DNA from: Acanthamoeba sp. SK_2022b
Taxonomy: Eukaryota; Discosea; Longamoebia; Acanthamoebidae
Direction: 5' to 3'
Assembly (NCBI GenBank): GCA_027943245.1
Contig: JANDJZ010000513.1
Location: 1-24,121 of the forward strand
Length of the DNA stretch: 24,121 nt
Position numbers and translations under genes: made by a program. The number at the start of each line of letters is the position of its first letter. Position 1 is the stretch's first letter. Shown piece by piece: positions 1-9,452 of the stretch. The notes beneath the pieces were generated by a model that had not been told where the DNA came from, searched no databases, and worked only from the letters and a program-made list of their open reading frames with translations.

Positions 1-161
1 ACCGCCGCAACCACCAATCGGCCGGCCCTCGTCGTACGATCCCTCCCCTGCCGCCGCCATGCGCCAGCAGGATGATCGGATCGGATTGGGGGGGGGGGGG
101 CAATCGTAAATCAACTCGATATTGACATGCGTGCCTGCATTTGTTGGGGGGGGGGGCACAG

Positions 162-998
162 GCGGGAAGTGGCGTGCGAGGTGCTCGCCGAAGCCAGCGG
201 GAGACAATCCTGCGGAGGGGAGGCAAGGCGGACCATCACCCGCGGGACATGCCTGCTCCCACGAGCGAGGCGTGCATTCAAACGACGAACGGGGAGCGCG
301 GCAACGCTGACGCCGCCGCCGCCGCTGTACACAAAGGGTGGGCGCTTGCCGGAGAGCTTCTCTACATCCTGCGACCACTGGCCTACCGTGCGTTACCCTT
401 TGGCCGCGCCTCGCCGCCATCTGGCGACGTGCACGTCGCCTGCTCACCTCGGTGCGCGCAAACAGTGGCGGCGATGTACGTGTGGGGCACGCGCTCCTGG
501 CGAGCATGGGCCGCGTCGCTGGCGGTGGATGTGGGGGCGTGGGCGTGCTCCTCCTCCGCGTCCGACTCCCCATCACCCGAGCTCGCCCGCCGCACCACCC
601 AGGCAAACACCCCCCCCCCCTCCCCAAAACCCAAACCTCTGCTGTCGTCGTGCGCCCCTTTCCTGCTTCTGGGCTTGGCGAAGCTGACCGACGCGGTGGT
701 GCTCCCTCCACCCCTGCAGTGGGCGTACTACTTGGTGCGCTCTCCCTTCTACGAGGCCCTGCTCGCCAGCTGCGTGCTCCGCCGTATCGCCGCTCTGCTC
801 AAGCGACTGCCGTTCGTGACTGCGGCGCTGGGTACGCCACCGCCACCACCGCCACCATGCTCGCGTCCTCCCCCTCTGCCATGTGCCTTGGAACGGGCGC
901 CAACCTGCTGCCATGCGATGTTGTCCGCAGGAATGGCACGGTCGTACGTCGAGGCGTACAGAGAACGTTACTTCTACATCAGCGGTTCTTCGGCCTGA
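162..998 (+). CDS. PEX16: Peroxisomal membrane biogenesis protein PEX16 (5' end not resolved)
   Basis: PEX16 is an integral peroxisomal/ER membrane protein that acts with PEX3 and PEX19 to insert peroxisomal membrane proteins. Exons 162-387, 466-602, 720-831 and 931-998 join in frame to give 180 residues. Splicing restores the family's C-terminal half: GELLYILRPLAYLAAM, then WGTRSWRAW, then YYLVRSPFYEALL, and an end reading YVEAYRERYFYISGSS. The first motif appears only after the 388-465 intron (GTGCGT donor) is removed. The second intron (603-719) needs a GC donor. All three introns are multiples of three without stops, so the unspliced DNA also reads as one ORF. The family is about 330 aa, so the N-terminal half is missing; it probably lies upstream, and bases 1-33 may be the end of the preceding exon (GTACGA at 34, AG at 160-161). 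Identity is firm from residue about 55 on; the 162 boundary is uncertain. Confidence 0.87.
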   Translation, partial: AGSGVRGARRSQRETILRRGGKADHHPRDMPAPTSEACIQTTNGERGNADAAAAAVHKGWALAGELLYILRPLAYRALPFGRASPPSGDVHVACSPRCAQTVAAMYVWGTRSWRAWAASLAVDVGAWACSSSASDSPSPELARRTTQANTPPPSPKPKPLLSSCAPFLLLGLAKLTDAVVLPPPLQWAYYLVRSPFYEALLASCVLRRIAALLKRLPFVTAALGTPPPPPPPCSRPPPLPCALERAPTCCHAMLSAGMARSYVEAYRERYFYISGSSA

Positions 999-1125
999 TT
1001 GGTGGCCACCATCGCGCCCCGTCAATACAACAGCTGCTGGCTGCGAGCAGCGGTCCTTGGGGGGCGCCTGCACATACGCACTCACACCGCTGCCTCGTCG
1101 AGTAGTGGAGAGGGGGAGGGCTGAG

Positions 1126-1565
1126 CTAGCGAATAAGGTAGTACAGAAGCCCAAACACAAAGAAACAGAACATGAAGAGATAGACCATGTGTCGTGACCC
1201 GGCGGTGGCGGTCACCTGCTCCAGACGCTTCATGGCACTTTCGAGCAGGGCTCGCGTGGAGTCCATGGTGAAGTTCATTTCGTCCAGCATGCGGTTGCTG
1301 TTCTGGAGCTCTGACTCTATCTCGAGGGTGATCTGTGCATACACGAACACCCATTGACCCCCCACACACGCCGTGTGTGCGATCAGACACCGTTGCACAC
1401 AACGTAATCGTGTGGGGACGTAGTTACGTGCTTGATGGCGCCCACCTGGCGCTCCAGTTCTCCTATCTTCTGGTCGTTATGACCTTGCAGCATGAGCTCG
1501 TCGGCCCGTCCTGCGCCACCGCCGGCCTCGGCAGGCCCTCCAAAAGATGAAGGCGCATGGCCCAT
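1126..1565 (-). CDS. BET1: BET1-like Qc-SNARE (ER-Golgi transport)
   Basis: Small tail-anchored SNARE for ER-Golgi vesicle fusion. Exon 1 is 1565-1428 and exon 2 is 1332-1126, with a 95 nt intron (donor GTAACT, acceptor GCACAG). The product is 114 aa, close to the ~118 aa of animal Bet1. After a Gly/Ala-rich N-terminus comes an amphipathic SNARE helix (about residues 30-95) that includes VGAIKHITLEIESELQNSNR and MLDEMNFTMDST. A C-terminal hydrophobic anchor follows (YLFMFCFFVFGLLYYLIR). The start is the first ATG in frame; an upstream TTG was ignored. Where Bet1 has the zero-layer Gln (TQNKLL), this protein has Ser (NSNRML). It converges with PEX16, leaving 127 bp between stops. GS15/SFT1-type Qc-SNAREs are the alternative, but the QxxxDxDST-like region fits Bet1 better. 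Confidence 0.9.
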
Positions 1566-2112
1566 GTCATACCCCAGCAACGACGCGCGTCTACCTCACA
1601 TCCACCCCCCGCCAGTAGCGTAAGGCCACGAGAGGAGGACGATCCCACCCACTGGGAGAGATCTTTCTTCTTCTAATAAAATAAAAGAACGAGTGTTTTG
1701 AAAAAGGAATACATGCACGTACGTGCTGGTGGGTTGCCGGCTACGTAGGCTCATCTTTTGAATTGAATGCCGCGCGCGAGTAGACGTCTTGGTTTCACCG
1801 CAAGCGTACTTTCTCAGGCATTTTCTCGAGGATGACGTGGCCTTAGGGAGTGGGAGCGAATTCAAAGAATGCGGTTGGTTGCCCCAGGCGCGGTGTCTGG
1901 GGAGCCAGCGACGAGGGCAGGGCCAATGGTGAGGCGGCGGCGGAGTGGGGACGGAGGTTGGGGCGAGCCAACCACCGGGCGGCGTGGGGGAGGGCCCCCA
2001 GCGACAGAAGGAGTGAAGGGGCAAGGGTGCCATTTTCTTCTCCACCGACCACTCTTTCCACCGCACACCCCTCTACCACACACTTCGACCCCTTTCCCCC
2101 AGCAGAAAGAAC
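1566..2112. promoter_or_regulatory. Divergent intergenic region between BET1 and coronin
   Basis: 547 bp with no coding exon I can support. It should hold promoters for both flanking genes. An A/T-rich patch at about 1674-1690 (TAATAAAATAAAAG) is the only TATA-like element; its orientation is unclear. The 3' half is G/C-rich. A leader intron for coronin is possible: GTGAGG occurs just after an ATG at about 1926-1934, and a pyrimidine-rich stretch ends in CCCAGCAG immediately before the coronin start. This is inference; only cDNA would show it. Confidence 0.45.
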
Positions 2113-3824
2113 ATGTCTCGCGTGGTTCGTCAGTCCAAGTACAGGCACGTCTTCGGTACGCCGCAGAAGCCCGAGAACTGCTACACCGACATCAGGCTCT
2201 CGACCAACCAGTGGGACTCCAACTACGTGACGGCCAACACCAAGTTCTTTGCCGTGTGCTGGGAGGCCGCTGGTGGCGGTTCGTTCGCCGTCGTCCCGTG
2301 GGTCCAGAAGGGCAAGCTGAAGGCCGACTACCCGCTCGTCTCTGGCCACAAGGGCCCCGTCCTCGACGTCGATGCCAACCCCTTCAACGATTACCTCTTC
2401 GCCTCGGCCTCGGAGGACGGCACCGCCAAGATCTGGAAGGTCCCTGAGGGTACAGTCTTCCTCAATCGCTTTTTGCTCCCCTCGCCACCGCTTCAAAGTC
2501 GCTTTTTTGGGGCAGTTGACTCTACTCACTGCCCCCCCCCAAACACACATTGCTGACCTTGATCAATGTTGTGCATGCGTGGATGAGCAGATGGCCTGAC
2601 CGAGACCATGCGCGACCCCGTGCAGAACCTCTCGGGCCACAAGAGGAAGGTCGGTAACGTCCGCTGGCACCCGACCGCCAACAACGTGCTGGCCACCTCC
2701 TCCACCGACTACACCGTCAAGGTGTGGGACGTTGAGAAGGGTGCCGCCAAGTGCCACGTTGATGGCCACGCCGACATCATCCAGTCCATCGACTGGAACT
2801 ACGAGGGCTCCCTCATCGCCACGGCTTGCAAGGACAAGAAGATCCGAGTCATCGACCCCCGTACCGGCCAGGTCGTTTCGGTACGGCTCACAACATTATT
2901 GTCCCCCAATTCAGCATCCAATTCATCCATTCTACACGTTTTTACATAATCATCGCTAACCAATCAATTACTATTATGCAACAAACAGGAAGCCGCCGCC
3001 CACACTGGTGTGAAGGGCAGCCGTGCCATGTTCCTCGGCCGCACGGAGAAGGTCTTCACCGTTGGTTTCTCGCGTACCTCGGACCGTCAGTACGCCATCT
3101 GGGACCCCTCCAACATGGGCACCGCCCTCGCCCAGGAGAACATCGACACCGGCTCGGGTCTCCTCATGCCCTTCTTCGACCCCGACTCCAGCATCGTCTT
3201 CCTTGCCGGCAAGGTCAGCAGCCCTCTTCCTTACCCCCCCCCCCTCTCCTTCCTCTACAACGAGCCGACCAACTGACGATGTGTGTTATTGTTGTTGTTG
3301 TTGTCGCACAGGGCGACGGTAACATCCGTTACTACGAGCTGACGGACAACGGCTCAAAGATCTACTTCCTGTCGCAGTACCAGTCGAACGTGCCCGCCCG
3401 CGGTATGGCGTACTACCCCAAGTACGGCGTCGACGTCGGCTCGTGCGAGATCTCGCGCCTCATCAAGGCCACCACCACCGGCATCGAGCCGATCTCCTTC
3501 AACGTGCCCCGCAAGGAGGGTCTCGACGTCTTCCAGGACGACATCTACCCGCTCACCGCCGCCCCCGAGCCCACCACCACCTCCGAGGAGTGGTTCGGCG
3601 GCAAGACCGTGCCCCCCAAGCAGATCTCGCTCGAGGGCGGCTTCGTCGCCAGGGAGAGGCCCGCCGACTTCAACCCCACCGAGGTCAAGGCCGTCGAGGA
3701 CGAGGGCCCCGCCAACGAGAAGGACCTCAGGGCCGAGTGGAGGAAGCAGAAGGACCGCATTGCCTTCCTGGAGAGCGAGCTCGCCAAGAAGGACGCCCTC
3801 CTCAAGAACCTCCAGGGCAACTAA
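2113..3824 (+). CDS. Coronin, actin-binding WD40 protein
   Basis: Coronin binds F-actin and Arp2/3 and promotes actin turnover in motility, phagocytosis and cytokinesis. Exons 2113-2449, 2591-2880, 2989-3213 and 3312-3824 give 454 aa (Dictyostelium coronin is about 445). The N-terminus MSRVVRQSKYRHVFG is the coronin signature. WD repeats follow: SGHKGPVLDVDANPFN with KIWKVPE, then SGHKRKVGNVRWHPTANNVL with YTVKVWD, GHADIIQSIDWN, and later RTSDRQYAIWDP. After the propeller comes the conserved coronin extension (GDGNIRYYEL, ARGMAYYPKYGVDVGSCEI, PRKEGLDVFQDDIYP). The last ~35 residues are a heptad coiled coil (KDRIAFLESELAKKDALLKN) for oligomerisation. Introns are 141, 108 and 98 nt with donors GTACAG, GTACGG and GTCAGC. 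Codon use is strongly GC-ending, as in a highly expressed gene. The assignment is very secure. Confidence 0.97.
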
Positions 3825-4547
3825 GTGGAGAGCTGCCCCCACACCTGTACACTGCTACTCTGCAGTGCGAGCCTCGAGTACTATTCGGTCGCACAGCTTT
3901 CCCTGATACACTTACACAAAACACCCACTCCCGACTCCCCCCTTGCTTCCTCCCCTTTGGTCGTCCCTTGAGTTGAAGTTGCGCTCCATTGGTCCCAGCG
4001 CGTAGACCCTCCTGACATCTCGGCAAAGCGTCCCCGCTGAGTGAGGTACAAGGTCTGGCTGATGACACGTGCACCGACCGCCTCGCCAAGAGCTTGTAGA
4101 GTGAGTGGCGGTCACGCCGTTCTTCTTACGCCGCCTACGCCAAGGTCATCTCCAACCACCTACCAAACCGGCGGACACGAGCGTCGGCCCTGGCTTTCCT
4201 CGACGTCTACATTCTCTTTGCGTCTGTATGCGCAGGTCGAAACGCACCACGGCCGTATGCTCCTTTCTCATCATCGCCCTGCGCCATCCAGTCCTTGGGC
4301 AGCATCATGCCTACGGCCCGTGTGGACAAACGACGGGGAAGGCCGACTGTGGAGGACGACGGGTGAGTTCGCGTTAAAGGACAAAGTAACTTGTTCCCAC
4401 CCTCCCCGTCCACGCAGCACATGGGCCCGACCCATTGGCGCGACGTCTAATCGCTCCTTGCGTTGTGGAATAAGGGTCCCATGCGTTAGCTCTTCCTTCT
4501 ATTTGGGCGAGGTTTCTTTCCAGCTCTTTACACCGCGGTGTTCCTGA
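3825..4547. other. Unassigned 720 bp between convergent coronin and THOC5 genes
   Basis: This gap is three times longer than the other convergent gaps here (127-246 bp), so it may hold a small missed gene as well as two 3' UTRs. On the plus strand, consensus-like donors (GTGAGT) occur at about 4100 and 4362, and short stretches use typical codons (AAYAKVISNHLP near 4130; LAFLDVYILF near 4190). On the minus strand two other stretches look coding: EHTAVVRFDLRIQT near 4255-4215 and QALGEAVGARVISQTLYL near 4095-4040. No stretch reads across a convincing intron into a recognisable family, and the strands conflict. I therefore do not call a gene. Confidence 0.35.
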
Positions 4548-6587
4548 CTAGCAGATGGGAACGAGGCGTGCCCTGCCGCGCAACGAGGCGCGGCTTCTTC
4601 CTGGCGCTGTTGTGCTGCGGCAGGCCTCGACCAGGCGCTCGAAGCCGGTCTGGCGCCACGGTGGGGGGGGGGGGCAAGATGAGTTGCATGAGAAGAGAGA
4701 GAGAGAGAGAGAAGAGAGATCCGCACATACCTGCAGCATGACGCACTGGTGTGAAAGGAGCATGCTCTCCTCCCCCTGTTTCGTGTCCCACGCGCTGTTC
4801 AACCGCATCTCCAGCGCCTGCCCCGACACGACCGCACACGCCACCACGCACGGGCACGGCGCATCAGCAATGCCGCGCGCCAAGCAGCTCTCGCAGAGAA
4901 CGGCGGGAGCGCGCACCCTGAGCTGGTTGTCGCAGGGCGACGCCTTGGCGACGGCGTCCAGGGCAGTCGGATGCGCATCGGCCGACACGGCGGCCGGGAA
5001 GGCGTAGGGCACCCAGCCGCGCTTGCCGCTGTAGACCCGCCAGCGGAGCCGCCACTCGGGAGGGCGGTACGGGTACTCGGTGCCCACCCGCGCAAACACC
5101 TCCAGCTCAACTGTCGACCAATCACACACACCGCACGCACGCACGCACGCACCAATGAGACGACCGGTGACGTTGTGTGCGGGGGGGGGGGTGAGGGATT
5201 GCAATCGCAGTGCACGTACACTCGGGCTTCTTGAGCAGGGCGTAGAAGTGGCGGGAGCCGTACGCGTGCCATGCCGGGCCCTCGCCCTGGCCCACGAGGG
5301 AGCGTGCTCCCGCCTCGCCCTCCTCCGGTCCACCCGCCCCGGCGGTTCCGGTGAGCTCCGACGCCTGGATGGAATGGATGGAATGGATGGAATGGAATGG
5401 ATATCTTCCATCAGCATTCCGTGCAAAGCAGAAGGGGGGGGATCGCGCACCTGAAACTCGAGGGGTGAGATCTCCTTCCATATGTGGAGGGCTGCGTGCG
5501 GCTGGCCTGGAATCATGCCCTTGCCTGGGAGTGGAAGGGGGGGGGCACGCGTTTGGTTTGCCTGCGTGTGGGGAGGGGGAGGGCGTGTGTGTGTACCCAA
5601 GAGGTTGAGCTGTGTGTTGAGGGAGCGGTGGTCGCGGATGCGGGCCTTGAGGCGCTGGATGATGGAAGCCACGTGGGGCCGCCCAGGGAGCCCCCTCTCC
5701 TCCTGCACGAACCCGAGGCCGGCAGCCCACTGGGCCCACTTGTACACGCGCCCCGGGTAGCCTTGCTTGACGCTCACCTCCCTGGAAGCGAGCGGGCGTC
5801 AGACGGAGCCCCCCCCCCCAAGCTGCTAAATGCCTCCGCCACGCACGAGAGAGGAGGGGGATTGGGGGGGGGGGGTACTGGTTGAAGAGATAGCGGTTGG
5901 CCGGGTTGGGCGAGGTGAGGCCGATGTCCTTGGGGTAGAGGTTGTACAGGAGTGCCTCGTCGCCGTGCTCGACGCGCACGCCCACCACGTTGAGCTCGTA
6001 GAGGTACTCGAAGCGCAGCTTCAACGCCACGCCCTGCGCCATGTCTGTCTCCCCCCCCCCCCACCGCCGCCGCCATCACGGCCATCACCTCATCAACGAG
6101 TCGATCGGAAGCGAATAATAATAATAATAATAACAAGAAACATACGAATGGCAGCAGCAACAGTAATATTATTTATTCTTTATTTATTTATTATTAATAA
6201 TATAAAAAAGGTGAGGCAAGGTGCGTGCGTGCGCAGGGAGGGAGGGGAGCGGTACCGTCGCCATTGGGAAAGTGTAGCAGGACGGCGAGGGGGTGGACGG
6301 CAAACTGGTGGGACTTGTCGACCAGTGGCTCCATTTTCTCGGCCATGAGCCTGGTGGCTGCGCGCGGCCATGGTGCGTGAGAGTGAGCATGCGCGTGTGC
6401 GCGAGCGCGCGCTTGCGGCCATGACTGGGTGGTCGGCCGGCAGGAGGTGGGGACCGCGCACCCACGGTAGAGCCCCGCCGGTCGAGCTGCGCGTTGAGTG
6501 CGAGAGCAGCTTCGGCGTCGCCGCCCACGCTCACCCCGATGCCAGTGTCTGCGCGGCTCGCGTGAGTTTCTCTCTCTCTCTCTCTCG

Positions 6588-6624
<37 letters not shown>

Positions 6625-7186
6625 GTGTTGTGTGTTGCTGTGTGGGGTGTTTGTGTGATGTGTGTGAGAGTGTGATGTGTGTGCATACCAAAGGCCTGCC
6701 TGTGGGCATTCAGTTGCACGAAGAGGGTGTAGAGCGGCGTGGGCAGTTGGCCCGCGGTATCAAAGGAGTCGGCCTTCTCTGTGCTCGTGTGCCCAAAGTA
6801 CTGCTGGGCCGGCTCCGCCGCCTGTTCACGCGCCCGACCACGTCCAAGAAGAAGAAGAAGAAGCAGAAGAAGTGGCGAAGAGAGGGGGGGGGGGAGAAGA
6901 AGAAAAGAAAGGAGGAGTTAAAGCAACGACAGACCTCGCCACTCGCGGGCGCGTATCCACATGGATCATGTATAAAATATTGAAAAAAGGATGATGACGG
7001 CCATCGGGGGGGGGGGTAGCGCAGGGGGTGGAGAGGCGGAGGTGCCGACTGACCTGGGCGATCTTTTGGAGGCGGCTCCGTAGCCCGTGCAGGAACTTGC
7101 GCTTGGCCTGGTTGGCCTCTTGCAGGGCCGCCTTGCGCGCGCTGAGGGCTTCCACCTCCTTGCACAGCCTGCACTCCCCCCGATTT

Positions 7187-7217
<31 letters not shown>

Positions 7218-7963
7218 GCACCATGACGTGCCAGCCACGCGACGTCGGGTCAGCCAGCGCTGGCGAGCGAGAGAGAGAGAGGAGGAGGAGGAGGAGGAGG
7301 AGGAGGAGGAGGAGAGGCGTACCGCTTGCGTTCTTCGAGCTCGGCGGCGAGGCGTTGGGTCATGAGGCGATGCGCGCGGCTCTCCTCGTCTTCGTCGCCG
7401 GGCGGCGGCGCCTCGGCGGAACCGCTCGCGGGCGGCGACAGGAGGTCGTGCACGACCTCGCGCGGGCGAAAGTCGCGGCAGTGCTGTATCTCCTTGTGGT
7501 AGTGGGCCTCCTCGTAGCGCAGGTTCTGGAGCTGCAGGTTGAGGTCGTCGAGCGTCGCCTTGGCCCGCTTCGTCGACTCCTTCCGCTCCTCCATCTCGAA
7601 GTGGGCCTCCCAGTTCGATTCCCGCAGCTGCAGCAGGAGCAGCGATCCCGTCCCTCCGGCTCCCGTTCGCCCCGCCTGCAGCCAGCAGCCCCCCCATCCA
7701 TGATCACCAAACAGTTACCGGCTGTTCGAACTCTGCAGCGAGACACGCGGCTGCGTGCCGCATTGGAAAGGGAGGGGGGAGAAGAGGGAGAAGAGAGCAC
7801 TTGCCTTTAGATCGATGGACGAACGCCGAGCAGCACGTCGCTTGACGGCGAGAGCCTCCTGTACCTGCTGCTTCAAAAGGCGACATAGCTCTTCGCACTT
7901 CTCCACCTCTTCCACTTTTCTCTTGGCTCCAACTGCCGGGCTCGGGCTGGTGGCAGCCTCCAT
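4548..7963 (-). CDS. THOC5: THO complex subunit 5 (mRNA export)
   Basis: THOC5 is a coiled-coil subunit of the THO/TREX complex that couples transcription and splicing to mRNA export in the nucleus. Twelve exons: 7963-7805, 7627-7323, 7168-7054, 6821-6689, 6548-6462, 6357-6256, 6044-5879, 5781-5597, 5524-5451, 5364-5220, 5110-4731, 4649-4548. All junction phases agree and give 650 aa (human about 680). Family landmarks in order: LQLQNLRYEEAHYHKEI and CRDF (about 85-106), AAELEERKR, a coiled coil to LQKIAQ, LPTPLYTLFVQL, HPLAVLLHF, DIGLTSPNPANRYLF, GRVYKWAQWAAGL, YPYRPPEWRLRW, and a helical C-terminus. Intron 1 uses a GC donor (AAG|GCAAGT at 7804). Its acceptor could also lie 48 nt earlier, adding 16 residues in frame. 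Introns hold (CA)n, (GAG)n, (GTT)n and poly-C tracts. It is divergent from the gamma-CA-like gene. Confidence 0.93.
6569..6623. repeat. (TC)n followed by (GTT)n microsatellite in a THOC5 intron
   Basis: (TC)n at 6569-6586 and about twelve GTT units at 6587-6623 on the plus strand, within the intron between THOC5 exons 4 and 5. GT-rich degenerate sequence continues to about 6680. Confidence 0.9.
7195..7314. repeat. (CA)n, (GA)n and (GAG)n tracts in a THOC5 intron
   Basis: (CA)n at 7195-7217, (GA)n at about 7267-7281 and (GGA)n to about 7314, all in the intron 7322-7169. On the sense strand these read (TG)n, (TC)n and (TCC)n. Confidence 0.9.
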
Positions 7964-8145
7964 GCTCTCTTCTTAATCGGCAAGAAAGATCTGTGCCAAA
8001 TGGCAAATGCGTAGCAGCAGGAAAATCGCATTTTTCTCGCCTTTTCCCGACTTGTTTGGGGGGGGGGTGCGGAGAACACGAGTCTTGGAGCTGTGCGGAC
8101 ACACCTCAGCAATCAGAAACAAGTTGTTTTTTTTGGTTACGAAGA
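7964..8145. promoter_or_regulatory. Short bidirectional promoter region, THOC5 / gamma-CA-like
   Basis: Only 182 bp separate the two divergent start codons, so this segment must serve both genes. I see no TATA box. Visible elements are a direct repeat of CAAATGGCAAATG type (about 7996-8010), GGAAAATCGCATTTTTC (about 8020-8036), a G-run at about 8058-8067 and a T-run just before the + strand ATG. Function is inferred from position only. Confidence 0.55.
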
Positions 8146-9212
8146 ATGCTGAAGAGATTCTCTTACGTGCTGGGCAACACTGTGCGAGAGACTGCCTATG
8201 CGCTCGACCGCGTCGGTTGTCGCCTTCAGGGCAACTACGCCTTCAAGGAAGAACGTATGCTTAATTATAATCCCGGCATTCCTACTCCCCCCCCCCAACA
8301 CAATTTCGTATTGTGATGGGGCGCGCTCGTACCCTTGCTTACCAGTGAGGACTGGATGAACAGTGAGCAGGCACAGAAGGGTAATGAGCCTGTATGATAA
8401 GCAGCCGGCCATTTCACAGGACGTCTTCATCGCCCCCAATGCCAGTGTTATCGGATCCGTCTCGTTGGGTGAAGGTGCCAACGTTTGGTACGGAACCGTT
8501 CTCCGCGGTACGTCTTCTCATTTCGCTTCGCGCATTGGTCAAGACGCGCATTTTTATTAAGCTCCCCTCTCTGGCAGGTGATGTGAATCAAATCTCTGTG
8601 GGCAAGAGGAGCTCCATCGGCAATCGGTCGGTTGTTCACGCCTCTGGGGGTCTCGCAACCCTTGCCCCCACCAAGATTGGCGACAATGTTGTCGTTGGTA
8701 CGACCCTATTCGGGCTGTTTGTTGGGCTCCGTGGCCGCTTAGCCAACGCGATGGTGCGAGCAGGTGACGGCGTCGTGCTCCATGGCTGCACGCTGGAGAA
8801 TGAGTGCCGGGTCGAGGATGGCGCGGTGCTGAACGACAACGTGGTGGTGGAGAAGCACGCCATCGTGGGCCCCGGCGCGGTCGTCACTGCAGGCAAGAGA
8901 GTGCCTTCCGGCCAGGTAACCCCCCCCCCCTCCCCGCTCGCGTGTCTTCTCGTTGACCGTCGGATGCTTACCCGCGGTGGTGTCGTGCGTGCGTGCGCGC
9001 GTGGCGTTGGGCAGGTGTGGGCCGGCAACCCGGCCAAGTACGTGAGGGACGTCTCCGAGGAGGAGAAGGAATTCGCCGGCTGGGCCGAGAAGCGGTACAC
9101 GCAGGCCAAGGCTCATCTGGCCCAGACCATCAAGTCCGCCGAAGAGAAGGAGGTCGACCTGCTCGTAGAGGACGTCCTCCGCGAGACGCGCCCCGGCACT
9201 CGCTTCGAGTGA
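8146..9212 (+). CDS. Mitochondrial gamma-carbonic anhydrase-like (complex I type), one Zn ligand lost
   Basis: Left-handed beta-helix (hexapeptide) protein of the gamma-CA/CAL family. In plants and several protists these form a matrix-side domain on mitochondrial complex I. Exons 8146-8254, 8364-8507, 8578-8697, 8764-8915 and 9015-9212 give 240 aa. It starts like plant gamma-CAs (RETAYALDRVGCRLQG, then LSRHRRVMSLYDKQP) and continues DVFIAPNASVIGSVSLGEGA, VWYGTVLRGDVNQISVG, HGCTLENECRVEDGAVL and VPSGQVWAGNPAKYVR. Arg84 and Asp86 (RGD) are kept. Of the three zinc histidines, those at His105 and His131 are present. The middle one (GHxAxxHG) is Asp126 (GDGVVLHG), and the usual IQDN reads IGNR. 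This resembles non-catalytic CAL subunits. Glu/Lys-rich C-terminal helices follow. Location and loss of catalysis are inferred. Confidence 0.9.
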
Positions 9213-9452
9213 TCTGTTATTTCGCCCTCCTATGGCAGGGGGCTTGCTTCTGCTGTACTCCTCCATTTTGGCCCCCCCCCCACCTCCCGTCCCAACACGG
9301 CAGTAGAGTCCTCCCGTCGCGTCTTTCTCTCTCTTCTCGCTCTGCACTCACTCCCCGTCTCTCCCTCTCTCTCTCTTCTTTTAAACAACTCTATTTATTC
9401 TGACGCTGTGGGTCTCCGTGGCAAGAAAGGCGGCGGGGCAGCCACATGGCGC
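9213..9452. other. Convergent 3' gap with VPS29 poly(A) signal
   Basis: 240 bp between the stops of the gamma-CA-like gene (+) and VPS29 (-). AATAAA on the minus strand (complement of 9394-9399) lies about 55 nt after the VPS29 stop and is a likely poly(A) signal. No AATAAA was seen for the plus-strand gene. The middle is pyrimidine-rich, (CT)n-like, at about 9325-9380. Confidence 0.6.

Noticed and set aside
141..998. Single 285-aa unspliced ORF over PEX16
   Set aside because: It contains proline/poly-C-coded inserts that interrupt conserved PEX16 motifs; removing three introns restores the family sequence.
1596..2066. Minus-strand 156-aa ORF upstream of coronin
   Set aside because: Low-complexity Pro-rich translation, no motif, no splice support; better read as promoter/leader DNA.
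4306..4547. Small plus-strand gene starting MPTARVDKRRGRPTVED
   Set aside because: It has an AT-hook-like KRRGRP and a GTGAGT donor, but the next exon gives no sensible protein and the region is also the 3' side of THOC5. Kept only as part of the unexplained-gap finding.
5370..5402. GGAATGGAAT-like repeat suggesting satellite DNA
   Set aside because: It is only a few copies of TGGAA next to a THOC5 acceptor; too short to call a satellite.
7089..7594. Separate coiled-coil protein on the minus strand
   Set aside because: The pieces splice in phase into THOC5; the LQLQNLRYE and LEERKR motifs identify them.
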